Assembly: GCF_003387475.1 (NCBI RefSeq)
Contig: NZ_QUNO01000005.1
Location: forward strand, 124,001 to 188,000
Origin: Kutzneria buriramensis
Lineage (GTDB): Bacteria; Actinomycetota; Actinomycetes; Mycobacteriales; Pseudonocardiaceae
Length of the DNA stretch: 64,000 nucleotides
Reading direction: 5' to 3'
Below, piece after piece: positions 42,642 to 53,682 of the stretch. How positions within the stretch are numbered: the first letter of the stretch is position 1; each line of letters opens with the position of its first letter. The notes beneath the pieces were generated by a model. The model ran no database searches. It was not told the DNA's origin and was given only the letters and a program-made list of their open reading frames with translations. The position numbers were made by a program, and so were the translations under genes.

Positions 42642-44003
42642 TCAGGAGGAGACCAGCGCCGCGGCGCGCAGGGCGCCGCGGTCGCGGACGAGCTTCCCGT
42701 TGGGGGTGCGGGGAAGTTGCGGCAGCACCCGCACCAGTTTCGGCAGCTTGTAGTCGGCCAGGTGCTCGGCGCACCACCGCACGAGGTCCTCGGCGGCGAC
42801 GTCCGAGTCCACTGTGGACACGTACGCCTCGATGACGTCGCCGTGCACCAGCACCGCCTCGGCCACGGAGCCGTGCCGGGTCAGCACGTCCTCGATCTCG
42901 GTCAGGTCGACCTTGAGACCGCCGATGACGACCAGCGAGTCGCCGCGTCCGAGCAGCCGGACCGTGCCGTCCAGGGTCAGCTCGGCCCGGTCCCGGGTGC
43001 GCAGCCAACCGTCGACGTAGCGGTCCTGGCCGTCGGCGGTGAGGTACGGCGTGTCCGGCAGCCGCACCTCCAGCTCGCCGTCGCGGATGCGCAACAGCGT
43101 GCCCGGGGCGGCCGGGCCGACCGTGGGCCGCAGCCGCCCGCTGATGTCCATCGCGATCACGCCGGTCTCGGTGGTGCCGTACGACTCGCCGACGCGAACC
43201 CCGTACACGTCGTGGAATCGCTCGGCGACGGCCGGCGGCATGATCTCGCCGCCCGACACCGCGGCCCGCAGCGACGGCAGCACCGGCGGGTTTTCCGCGG
43301 TGGCCAGCAGCTCGTAGTGGAACGGCACGCCGAAGATCGCGCTGACCTCGTGCTCGGCGGCGGCGCGTAGGATGTCGGTGGCGGCCACGCGCGGCGCGAA
43401 CGCCACCCCGACCCCGGCGTAGAGCGAATGCAGCAGGCCGGCGATCAGGCCGAAGCTGTGCGCGGTGGAGCTGAGCAGTAGCACCCGCTCCCCCGTCACC
43501 GGCATGCCAGGGAGCCGGTTGAACCGGCGGATCTCCTGCCGCATCGACGCTTCCGTGCGGCCGATGACCTTGGGTCGGCCGGTGGATCCGGAGCTGAACT
43601 GGATCAGCCGGTGTGTGGTCGACGCCGGCACTCCGTCGGCGCGCTTCTCCGTCACGAGTTCGTGCCGCGACCGGAAGACCAGCCGCGACGCCGTGCCGGC
43701 GCGGACCACGTGCTGCGGTCGGCACAACGCGCGCAGCTGCTCCAGTTCCGCCGGCTTGAGCCGGTGATCGACGAGCATCACCTGCGCGCCGAGCCGCCAC
43801 AACGCCAGCAGCGCTTCGATCTGGGTGAAGCTCGGCGGCACCTGGAGCGCGACCGTGCTGCCGGCACGCACGCCGGAGGACGCGAACAGCGCCGCCTCCT
43901 GGTCGACCGCATCGCGCAGCTCTCCGTGCGTGACAACGTGATCGGCGATCAGGTACGGCAGGTCGTCGGGATGTTCGGACAGCAGGTCGGCCACGAGCTC
44001 CAT
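42642..44003 (-). CDS. Aryl-ACP/CoA adenylating ligase (starter loading)
   Basis: A 453-aa ANL enzyme. 'SSGSTGRPK' (137-145), 'ESYGTTETGV', 'RTRDRAEL' and the C-terminal 'PRTPNGKLVRDR' Lys motif are intact. It is shorter than the diazotase-like ligase, as aryl-loading enzymes often are. Predicted to activate 3-amino-4-hydroxybenzoate and load it on the adjacent ACP. It overlaps the GriH-like gene (ATGA). Confidence 0.8.
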   Translation of the reverse strand: MELVADLLSEHPDDLPYLIADHVVTHGELRDAVDQEAALFASSGVRAGSTVALQVPPSFTQIEALLALWRLGAQVMLVDHRLKPAELEQLRALCRPQHVVRAGTASRLVFRSRHELVTEKRADGVPASTTHRLIQFSSGSTGRPKVIGRTEASMRQEIRRFNRLPGMPVTGERVLLLSSTAHSFGLIAGLLHSLYAGVGVAFAPRVAATDILRAAAEHEVSAIFGVPFHYELLATAENPPVLPSLRAAVSGGEIMPPAVAERFHDVYGVRVGESYGTTETGVIAMDISGRLRPTVGPAAPGTLLRIRDGELEVRLPDTPYLTADGQDRYVDGWLRTRDRAELTLDGTVRLLGRGDSLVVIGGLKVDLTEIEDVLTRHGSVAEAVLVHGDVIEAYVSTVDSDVAAEDLVRWCAEHLADYKLPKLVRVLPQLPRTPNGKLVRDRGALRAAALVSS

Positions 44004-45100
44004 CAGTTCTCCTTGCAGAACTCGCCGATCGGGATGCCGACGTGGCGCTTGTCGGTGGCGATGTAGCCCAGCAGCTCGTCGCCCTGCTGCAACTCCGTGA
44101 CGTTGCGGACCTTCGGGCCCGGGCCGAGCACCCGCACGTGCCAGTCGTCCTGCACCGTCAGGCTCACCTCGACGCCGTCCTGCGAGTGCGCGGTGATCTG
44201 GAGCAGCGGCCGGGATTCCAGCTTCGACCGGCCGACCACGACCCGCCGCGTGCGGCCCTCGGTGTTCACCGCGAGGACGGCGCTGCCGGAACGCAGCTCG
44301 CTGAGGTAGTTGGTGCGGTTGTCCGGGCCGAGCACGTACGAGTGCAGTGCGCCGGCGTTCACCCGGAACGGCCGGGTCGGCATGTACGGCAGCGGATGCG
44401 TTTCGCTGACGCACAGGATGAAACCGGACGAGTAGGAGCCGACCAGGATGCCTTCGTCCTGCTCGAAGTGCGAACACGTGTCCACGCACACCCGGTCGCC
44501 GAGACCGACGTGGTCGATCCGGTCCACCGTCAGCGTCGACAGCTGGAGGTCCTGGGTGCCGGCCTGGAGCAGCCGGGCCAGCTGGAACACCTCGTTGGCG
44601 TCGCGCGGCGCGAGCAGCAGGCCGTCCGAGCCGTGCTCGAGGACGTCCAGCACGATGCCGGCCTCCTCGATGTCGCCGACGACGCAGACCAGCTTGCCGT
44701 CGGCGCGGTCGGCGGCGGCGATCACGATCTCCAGCGGGATCTTCGTCGGATCCGTGAAGCTGACGATCGTCCACGGCAGCCGGGCCGCCGCGGTGCAGGC
44801 CAGCTGCAGCGTGCGGTCGTCGCTCACCTCGACGAACGCCGCCCCGGCGAAGTTCTCGGCGATGAGCCGGTCCAGCTGGTCGGCGTCATTCACGACAACG
44901 GTGACCAGATCCGCCGCGCCGGTTGCGCTCTGATTGTCTTCTGGTCCCCACAACACCTTCTGCACGGTCGGCGGCAGCGTCGCGAGCAGGTTGGGGTCGT
45001 CGGACACCACGCCGGCGACCCGCGCGTGCACGGCGGCCGCGACCACGGCCTCCAACTGCTGCTGTGGCACGGTGCGGAGATCGATCCATGCGAATTTCAC
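44003..45100 (-). CDS. griH: 3-amino-4-hydroxybenzoate synthase, GriH-like (DHQ synthase II family)
   Basis: A 365-aa protein of the archaeal-type 3-dehydroquinate synthase family. 'VGSYSSGFILCVSETHPLPYMPTRPFR', 'RVNAGALHSYV' and 'YLSELRSG' are typical. In grixazone biosynthesis GriH converts the GriI product to 3-amino-4-hydroxybenzoic acid. The GriI-like gene directly upstream (GTGA overlap) confirms the pair. Confidence 0.9.
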   Translation of the reverse strand: MKFAWIDLRTVPQQQLEAVVAAAVHARVAGVVSDDPNLLATLPPTVQKVLWGPEDNQSATGAADLVTVVVNDADQLDRLIAENFAGAAFVEVSDDRTLQLACTAAARLPWTIVSFTDPTKIPLEIVIAAADRADGKLVCVVGDIEEAGIVLDVLEHGSDGLLLAPRDANEVFQLARLLQAGTQDLQLSTLTVDRIDHVGLGDRVCVDTCSHFEQDEGILVGSYSSGFILCVSETHPLPYMPTRPFRVNAGALHSYVLGPDNRTNYLSELRSGSAVLAVNTEGRTRRVVVGRSKLESRPLLQITAHSQDGVEVSLTVQDDWHVRVLGPGPKVRNVTELQQGDELLGYIATDKRHVGIPIGEFCKEN

Positions 45101-45900
45101 GCTGTCTCCAAGAGTTGGGCGGCGGCCTGGGCCGGGTGCAGCACGGCGGCGAGCTGGTGCAACAGGGAACGCGGCGTGGGCGAGGTGAAGACGCGGCGGC
45201 CGACGGCGAGCCCGGCGCAGCCGGCGTCCAGAGCGGCGCGGGCGTAGGCGACCAGGCCCGAACCGTCCGGGTCGGCGTCGGCGGCCGGGCCGCCTGCCAC
45301 CAGCACCGGGATCGGGCAGCTCGCGGTGACCTCGGCCATCCGCTCGGCCGGCAGCGCCATCGACGTCTTGACCAGGTCCGCGCCCAGGTCGGCGGCGATG
45401 TTGACGACGTGCGAGAGCACGGTCGGGTCGAACGAGCTGGCCATGCGGGGGCCGCGGGCGTAGGCCATCGCGATCAGCGGCACGTTCCAGACCTGGCACT
45501 GCCCGGCCACCGCGCCCAGGTCGGCCAGCTGTCGGGCCTCGGTGTCGGAGCCGATGTTGACGTGCACGCTGACCGCGTCGGCGCCCAGCCGCAGTGCGTC
45601 CTCCACGTCCCCGACGAGGACCTTGGCGTGCTGGTCGGCGGCGTGCGAGGTGCCGGCGGACAGGTGCACGACCAGCGCGCAGTCCTGGAGCAGGCCCGGA
45701 TCGATGGCCCGCATCCGTCCCTTGTGGACGATGATGGCGTCGGCGCCGCCCCGGACCACGGCCCGGATCAGCCCGTCCCAGTCCTCGTTGGCGGCGACCG
45801 GCCCGTCGGACACGCTGTGGTCCAGCGGGACGAACAGGTGCCGACCGTCCCCGGCGCGCGACAGGCGCCGGGCGCGGAACGCCTTCCCGGGATCGGCCAC
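45097..45900 (-). CDS. griI: GriI-like aldolase (2-amino-4,5-dihydroxy-6-oxoheptanoate-7-phosphate synthase)
   Basis: A 267-aa DhnA-type class I aldolase. 'FVPLDHSVSDGP' near residue 23 and the Schiff-base region 'ADLVKTSMALP' (Lys about 175) are present. GriI joins aspartate-4-semialdehyde and DHAP to make the C7 precursor of 3-amino-4-hydroxybenzoate. GTG 45900 is chosen because AGGAGG lies 8 nt upstream; the GTG at 45909 overlaps that site. First gene of the operon. Confidence 0.9.
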   Translation of the reverse strand: MADPGKAFRARRLSRAGDGRHLFVPLDHSVSDGPVAANEDWDGLIRAVVRGGADAIIVHKGRMRAIDPGLLQDCALVVHLSAGTSHAADQHAKVLVGDVEDALRLGADAVSVHVNIGSDTEARQLADLGAVAGQCQVWNVPLIAMAYARGPRMASSFDPTVLSHVVNIAADLGADLVKTSMALPAERMAEVTASCPIPVLVAGGPAADADPDGSGLVAYARAALDAGCAGLAVGRRVFTSPTPRSLLHQLAAVLHPAQAAAQLLETA

Positions 45901-45965
45901 GATGCGCACCTCCTGTGTTCAAACGGGTTCGGCGATCGATTGAATGATTGGCCTGAATGGGGCTC

Positions 45966-46001
45966 CGGACAACTAACAGTCCGTGATAACTCCGCAGTTA
46001 T
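45966..46001. promoter_or_regulatory. Two adjacent dyads in the divergent promoter
   Basis: CGGAC-N8-GTCCG (45966-45983) and ATAACT-CCGC-AGTTAT (45986-46001) lie between the griI start and the oxidoreductase start. A third motif, GTCAACTGTCAACC near 46078, has an inverted GGTTGAC near 46124. Likely binding sites for the LysR protein of the cluster. Confidence 0.45.
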
Positions 46002-46200
46002 GTCCTTCCAGAGATTGTTCCGATCATCGCTCGGACAAACTCTGATGAGACTTTGAAGCCGGTCTGCTATGGCGGGGTCAACTGTCAACCGTACGCACGT
46101 ACACGCAGGCAGTCGGCCTATGGTTGACCTTGCGGGGCCTCGCTAGCATGGCGTGGCGCGGTACTCGCGGCACAATTTCTTCACATGATCGGAGTCGATC

Positions 46201-46803
46201 GTGACGATTTCCGTCCACGTGGCGGTGGCATACCACGGCGGCGGCGGACACACCGCCAGATTTGCGGGCGCGGTGCACGCGGGCGCCTCATCGGTGTTCG
46301 GTTGCGAATCGACGCTGGTCAGCGTGGACATGATCGACGAGGCCGGCTGGGCGGTGCTGGACGAGGCGCACGCCATCGTGTTCGGCGCGCCCACCTACAT
46401 GGGCACCGCATCGGCCGAGTTCCACCGCTTCGCCGAGAGCACGTCCATGCGGTTCATGCGCAAGCGCTGGCTGGACAAGCTGGCCGCCGGCTTCACCAAC
46501 TCCGGCGACAAGGCCGGCGACAAGGCTTCGACCCTGGGCTACTTCCAGACCCTGGCCGCCCAGCACGGAATGACCTGGGTGAACCTCGGGTTGAAGTCGG
46601 GGTGGAACACCGCGCGCGGCAGCGAGCACGACCCCAACCGGCTCGGCTTCCACGCCGGCGCGGCGGCGCAGTCGCTGCTGGGCAGCAAGCCCGACGACGT
46701 GCACGCCGCCGACCTCGCGACCGCCGAGCACCTCGGCAAGCGGGTGGCCGAGCAGGCCGCGATCTTCGTGGTCGGCCGCGCGGCGCTGGCCCCGGTGCGG
46801 TGA
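46201..46803 (+). CDS. Flavodoxin-fold NAD(P)H oxidoreductase
   Basis: A 200-aa protein of the WrbA/NADPH-FMN reductase type ('VAYHGGGGHTARFAGAV' phosphate loop, 'IVFGAPTYMGTASAEF', 'KAGDKASTLGYFQTLAAQHGM'). It could supply reduced flavin to the CreE-like enzyme or act on a nitroso/quinone intermediate. GTG start with GGAG 6 nt upstream; the stop overlaps the MFS start (GTGA). Confidence 0.8.
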   Translation: MTISVHVAVAYHGGGGHTARFAGAVHAGASSVFGCESTLVSVDMIDEAGWAVLDEAHAIVFGAPTYMGTASAEFHRFAESTSMRFMRKRWLDKLAAGFTNSGDKAGDKASTLGYFQTLAAQHGMTWVNLGLKSGWNTARGSEHDPNRLGFHAGAAAQSLLGSKPDDVHAADLATAEHLGKRVAEQAAIFVVGRAALAPVR

Positions 46804-48347
46804 CCGTCGCGGCCGATCCCGTTGTGCGGCCCCGGATCTGGGCGGCCGTGCTGGGTGTCGCCGTGCTCGCGCAGACGGTGTCGGCGATGGACAGCTCGGT
46901 GCTCAACCTGGCCGTGAAGACGCTGGCCGACCCGGTGGCCGGGCTCGGCGCCGGCACCGGCGAGCTGGCCTGGGCTATCAGCGCCTACACCGTGGTCTAC
47001 GCGGCGGCGATGTTCGCCGGCGGCGCGCTGGCCGACCGGTTCGGGCCGCGCTGGGCGTTGTGCGCCGGTCTCGTCGTGTTCATGGTCACGTCCACGCTGG
47101 CGGCGTTTTCGCTCACACCGCTGGAACTCGTGCTGTGTCGCGGTGGCATGGGCGTCGGCGCGGCGCTGATCACGCCGGCGACGCTGTCGCTGGCCCTGCG
47201 GGCGTCGACGCCGGCGCAGCGGCCGAAGGCGGTGGCGATCTGGGCATCGGCCGCGGCGGTCGGTCTGGCCATCGGCCCGATCGTCGGAGGGCTGCTGCTG
47301 AGCCGGCTGTGGTGGGGCTCGGTGTTCCTGCTCAACGTGCCCGTGACGGCGATCTGCCTGGTGGGCATCGCGTTGTGGGTGCCGCGGCTGCACGTCGACC
47401 AGCTCCTTGGCGACCAGCTCCTTGGCGACCAGCGACGACCGCTGGACTGGCCGGGGTTGGCGCTGTCCTTCCTCGGCCTGCTCGGCCTCGTGTACGGCGT
47501 GATCCAGATCGGCGGCGACGTCGGCTGGACCTCGCCTTCCGTGCTGTTGCCGCTGATCACCGGCATCGCGCTGCTGGTCGCCTTCGCGGTGCAGCAAAGC
47601 CGTTCCCGTGCACCGAGTTTCGACGTGCGGCTGTTCCTGCGGCGGCGATTCGCCGGCGGCAGCCTGGTGCTGACCGTGGCGTTCTTCGGCATCACCGGAC
47701 AGCTGTTCTATGCCTCCTTCTATCTCCAGGACGTGCTGGGGCTCAGCCCGCTCGGCGCGGGCCTGGCCATCGCGCCGACCGCCGCCGGCATCCTGGCCGG
47801 CAACCTGTGGGCGCCCGCGCTGGTGCGTCGCTGGTCCGTACGGGCCGTGGCGTCCGCCGGCATGATCGTCACCGTCGGCACGCTCGCGTGCTATCTGGTG
47901 TTCGACGGTTCCACGCCGGTTGTCCTTTTCGGACTGATGATGCTGGTGCAGGGATTCGCGATGGGCACGGTCGTGGTGCCGGCGACCAGCGCCGCCATGG
48001 CCGACCTGCCGGCCGAACGCAGCGGCGCCGGCTCGGCCGTCACGTCCGGGCTGCGCCAGTTCGGCGGCACGCTCGGCATCGCCGTCGGCAGCACGATTCT
48101 CAGCGCCTGGTACCGGTCCGGACTGCGGCCCGCGCTGTCCGGGCTGCCGGACGACCTCGCACGACAGGCCCTCGGCTCGACGCAGGCGGCGCTGTCCGTC
48201 GCCCGCGCGGCCGGCCGGCCCGACCTCGTGGAGGCCGCCACCTCCGCGTATCTGCACGCGATGCGGGTCACCGCCGGCACGAGCGCCGCACTCTGCCTGA
48301 GCGGACTGGTCCTCATCGCCGTGTGTCTGGGTGGCAAATCCGACTGA
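46800..48347 (+). CDS. MFS exporter, DHA2 family
   Basis: A 515-aa transporter with about 14 hydrophobic helices. Motif A-like 'GALADRFGPRWALCAG' and motif C-like 'SAAAVGLAIGPIVGGLLL' are present. Likely exports the cluster product. The cytoplasmic loop near residue 200 has a 15-bp tandem duplication (47397-47426) encoding 'DQLLGDQLLGDQ'. GTG start is taken at the overlap with the upstream stop. Confidence 0.88.
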   Translation: MTVAADPVVRPRIWAAVLGVAVLAQTVSAMDSSVLNLAVKTLADPVAGLGAGTGELAWAISAYTVVYAAAMFAGGALADRFGPRWALCAGLVVFMVTSTLAAFSLTPLELVLCRGGMGVGAALITPATLSLALRASTPAQRPKAVAIWASAAAVGLAIGPIVGGLLLSRLWWGSVFLLNVPVTAICLVGIALWVPRLHVDQLLGDQLLGDQRRPLDWPGLALSFLGLLGLVYGVIQIGGDVGWTSPSVLLPLITGIALLVAFAVQQSRSRAPSFDVRLFLRRRFAGGSLVLTVAFFGITGQLFYASFYLQDVLGLSPLGAGLAIAPTAAGILAGNLWAPALVRRWSVRAVASAGMIVTVGTLACYLVFDGSTPVVLFGLMMLVQGFAMGTVVVPATSAAMADLPAERSGAGSAVTSGLRQFGGTLGIAVGSTILSAWYRSGLRPALSGLPDDLARQALGSTQAALSVARAAGRPDLVEAATSAYLHAMRVTAGTSAALCLSGLVLIAVCLGGKSD

Positions 48348-48359
48348 GGAGAGGAACCG

Positions 48360-50994
<2,635 letters not shown>

Positions 50995-51007
50995 TCAAGA
51001 ACGTGTT

Positions 51008-51937
51008 TCAGAACCGGCCGGCGAAAAGGATCTTCGAAACCTGGTTGTCCGTTTGCTGGCCGTCGTCGTAGCCGCCCTGCCCGTTGAGACTGTTCATCAC
51101 GGACAACGTGTAGCGGGCGTCCGGCCCGGCGAAGCCGACGGTGTTCATCACCCAGCCGCCCTGCTCCTGCGACCAGCCGTCCTTGTTGCCCGGCTGTGCC
51201 GCCGGGCCGGCCGCCCACACGCCCCACTGCTGGTCCGGCGCGACCGCCCGCAGCTGGCCGACGATGTAGTCGCGGAGGTCGGCCGGCAGCTGGGTGAGCA
51301 CGTAGTTGATCAGCGCGTCCAGGTCGCCCGGCGTGCACTTCTGGAATCCCCAGTAGGGATAGAAGTTGCTGAAGCCCTTCTGCGGCTGCACCGAGGTCAT
51401 GCCGTATGTCGGAAACGCGTCGTTGAAGGCCATGTGGTCCGCGCCGGCGTACTTGAACCAGAGCGAGTCCGCGGCGTTGTCGTCGGAGCTGTTGAGCATG
51501 CGCTGGATCAGGTCGCGGTCGCCGGCGCTGAGCGTGATCTGCCCGGCCTTGTCCCTGAGGAACAAGTTCACCGTCATCGCCAGCTTGATCGTGGACGCCG
51601 TCCAGACCAGGGTGTCGGCCTTGTCGTTGCGCCACACCTGTCCGGTCTGCCGGTCCCGCAGCACGATGCCCGTTGTGCCCGGCCTGGTCGCGACGTACGC
51701 CTGCGCGGCCTGGATGCGCTGGCGCATGTCGCAGTCGAAGTCCGTGCCCGGAACGGGGCAGGCCGGCGCGGCGCTGGTCGTGGTCGTCGGCGGCCCCGCG
51801 CTGCTGCTCTTGGCGAGTTCCTGCATGCTGGCGGTCATCGGCGGCAGCTGTGACTCCGGCACGCCGGCCGCGCCGCACCCGGCGAGGACGAGGGCAGCAA
51901 GCAGCAGCGCGCACCCGCGCAGGGCCGATCGGATCAC
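51008..51937 (-). CDS. Serine-hydrolase lipoprotein (class A beta-lactamase-like)
   Basis: A 309-aa protein. 'LVLAGCGAAG' is a lipobox. The catalytic domain has Ser-x-x-Lys in 'ASTIKLAM' and an SDN-like 'SSDDNAADSLW'. This is the class A beta-lactamase/DD-peptidase fold. The KTG triad near the C-terminus is not obvious, so activity is uncertain. GTG start. Confidence 0.72.
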   Translation of the reverse strand: MIRSALRGCALLLAALVLAGCGAAGVPESQLPPMTASMQELAKSSSAGPPTTTTSAAPACPVPGTDFDCDMRQRIQAAQAYVATRPGTTGIVLRDRQTGQVWRNDKADTLVWTASTIKLAMTVNLFLRDKAGQITLSAGDRDLIQRMLNSSDDNAADSLWFKYAGADHMAFNDAFPTYGMTSVQPQKGFSNFYPYWGFQKCTPGDLDALINYVLTQLPADLRDYIVGQLRAVAPDQQWGVWAAGPAAQPGNKDGWSQEQGGWVMNTVGFAGPDARYTLSVMNSLNGQGGYDDGQQTDNQVSKILFAGRF

Positions 51938-52007
51938 CGGTCCAGGCTAACGGCCCAGCGGCGGCTGGTTGTTGACGGGCCGCCCGCACTGTGACAGCCT
52001 GACCGAG

Positions 52008-52023
52008 ATTGGTCTAGTCCAAT
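52008..52023. promoter_or_regulatory. Putative DasR-responsive (dre-like) site
   Basis: ATTGGTCTAGTCCAAT closely resembles the dre consensus ACTGGTCTAGACCACT. It lies 22 nt upstream of the NagZ-like start codon, consistent with N-acetylglucosamine control. Confidence 0.6.
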
Positions 52024-52044
52024 GGATCGTGGAGGCGACGACCG

Positions 52045-53520
52045 GTGACGATCGCGCAGCGCAGCCCGGAGCTGCTCCGCCTTGCCGACGCCGTGCTCCA
52101 GCCCGGCTTCGAGGGCACCACCCCGCCGGACTGGCTGCGCCGCCGGCTCGACGAGGGCCTCGGCGGCGCCGTCCTGTTCTCACGCAACATCACGTCGCCC
52201 GACCAGGTCGCCGCGCTGACCGCCGAGCTGCGGCAGCACAAGCCGGACGTGCTCGTCGCCATCGACGAGGAGGCCGGCGACGTCACGCGGCTGGAGGCCG
52301 CCACCGGCAGCTCCCGGCCCGGCAACCTGGCGCTCGGCGTCGTCGACGACACGCGGCTGACCGCCGAACTCGCCCGCGGCCTCGGCCAGGACCTCGCCGC
52401 CGTCGGCGTCAACCTGAACTACGCGCCGAGCGGGGACGTCAACTCCAATCCCGACAACCCGGTCATCGGCGTGCGGTCCTTCGGCTCCGACCCCGAGCTG
52501 GTCGCACGGCAGACCGCCGCCTGGATCCGCGGGCTCCAGGCCAGCGGCGTCGCCGCGTGCGTCAAGCACTTCCCCGGGCACGGCGACACCGGCGTCGACT
52601 CACACCTCGCGCTGCCCGAGATCGCCGCCTCCGCCGAGGAGATGGCCGCCGTCGCGCTGCCGCCGTTCCGGGCCGCATTCGAGGCCGGCGTGAAGTCCGT
52701 GATGTGCGGGCACCTGATGGTTCCCGCCTACGACACAGAGTTCCCGGCGACGCTCTCGCGCCGGATCCTCGTCGACCTCCTGCGGACCGAGCTGGGCTTC
52801 GACGGACTTCTGGTCACCGACGCGTTGGAGATGAAGGCGGTCTCCGACCGCTGGGGCCTGACCGGCGCCGCCGTGCTGGCCATCGCCGCCGGCGCGGACG
52901 CGCTGTGCGTCGGCGGTGGGCTGTGCGACGAGGACACCGCCGTCGCGCTGCGGGACGCCCTGGTCGACGCCGTCGCCTCCGGTCAGCTGGCGGAGTCCCG
53001 GCTGCGGGAGGCCGCCGGCCGGGTCGCCGCGCTGGCGTCCTGGGTGGGCACCGTCACCGACTCCGCGCCGGTCGAACCCGAGATCGGGCTGGAGGCGGCG
53101 CGGCGGGCCATCCGGGTCACCGTCGCGCCCGGTGAGCGGTCCCTGCCGCTGACCGCCGCCCCGCACGTCGTCGAGTTCCGGCCGCAGATGAACCAGGCCG
53201 TCGACAGCTCCACGCCGTGGGGTCTCGGCGCTCCCCTGTCGGCTCTGCTGCCGGGCACGACCGTGGCGACGTTCACCCCCGGCGACGGCTCCGTGGACCT
53301 CGCCCCCGCCGCCGGCCGGCCGCTCGTGCTGGTGGTCCGGGACGCGCACCGCCACCCGTGGATGAGCACCGCCCTCGACGAGGCGCTGGCCGTCCGCCCC
53401 GATGCCGGCGTCGTGGAGATGGGCCTCCCCGACGGCCCCGCCCGCGGCGCCTTCCACCTCGCCACCCACGGCGCCACCCGTGCCACCGGCCAAGCCGCCG
53501 CCGAAGTCCTCGCCGGCTGA
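52045..53520 (+). CDS. nagZ: Beta-N-acetylglucosaminidase (NagZ-like, GH3)
   Basis: A 491-aa GH3 enzyme. 'CVKHFPGHGDTGVDSHLALP' carries the NagZ catalytic His/Asp loop, and 'VTDALEMKAVSDRWG' holds the nucleophile Asp. It cleaves N-acetylglucosamine from muropeptides or chitin oligomers. No signal peptide is seen, so it is probably cytosolic. The dre-like site supports a role in amino sugar use. Confidence 0.88.
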   Translation: MTIAQRSPELLRLADAVLQPGFEGTTPPDWLRRRLDEGLGGAVLFSRNITSPDQVAALTAELRQHKPDVLVAIDEEAGDVTRLEAATGSSRPGNLALGVVDDTRLTAELARGLGQDLAAVGVNLNYAPSGDVNSNPDNPVIGVRSFGSDPELVARQTAAWIRGLQASGVAACVKHFPGHGDTGVDSHLALPEIAASAEEMAAVALPPFRAAFEAGVKSVMCGHLMVPAYDTEFPATLSRRILVDLLRTELGFDGLLVTDALEMKAVSDRWGLTGAAVLAIAAGADALCVGGGLCDEDTAVALRDALVDAVASGQLAESRLREAAGRVAALASWVGTVTDSAPVEPEIGLEAARRAIRVTVAPGERSLPLTAAPHVVEFRPQMNQAVDSSTPWGLGAPLSALLPGTTVATFTPGDGSVDLAPAAGRPLVLVVRDAHRHPWMSTALDEALAVRPDAGVVEMGLPDGPARGAFHLATHGATRATGQAAAEVLAG

Positions 53521-53521
53521 A

Positions 53522-53679
53522 CCCCCGCGAGTCGCGCTCTCGGACCCACCGAATGCACGTCTCAGGCACACCGCGGCGAGCGTCACACCGAAATGCGGTG
53601 TCGTGCGGAGCTGAGACCCCGGGCTCGTTTCTGCCCGAAACCGCATTTCGGTGTGCCTGTGAGCGCGACTCGCGGGGGG
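53522..53679. repeat. Nested palindromic intergenic element
   Basis: The outer arms 53522-53539 and 53661/53662-53679 are complementary over 18 bp. The inner arms 53584-53599 and 53640-53655 are complementary over 16 bp. The left part is homologous to 3852-3894 and the right arm recurs near 29236. It probably terminates both converging genes. Confidence 0.7.
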
Positions 53680-53682
53680 TTG

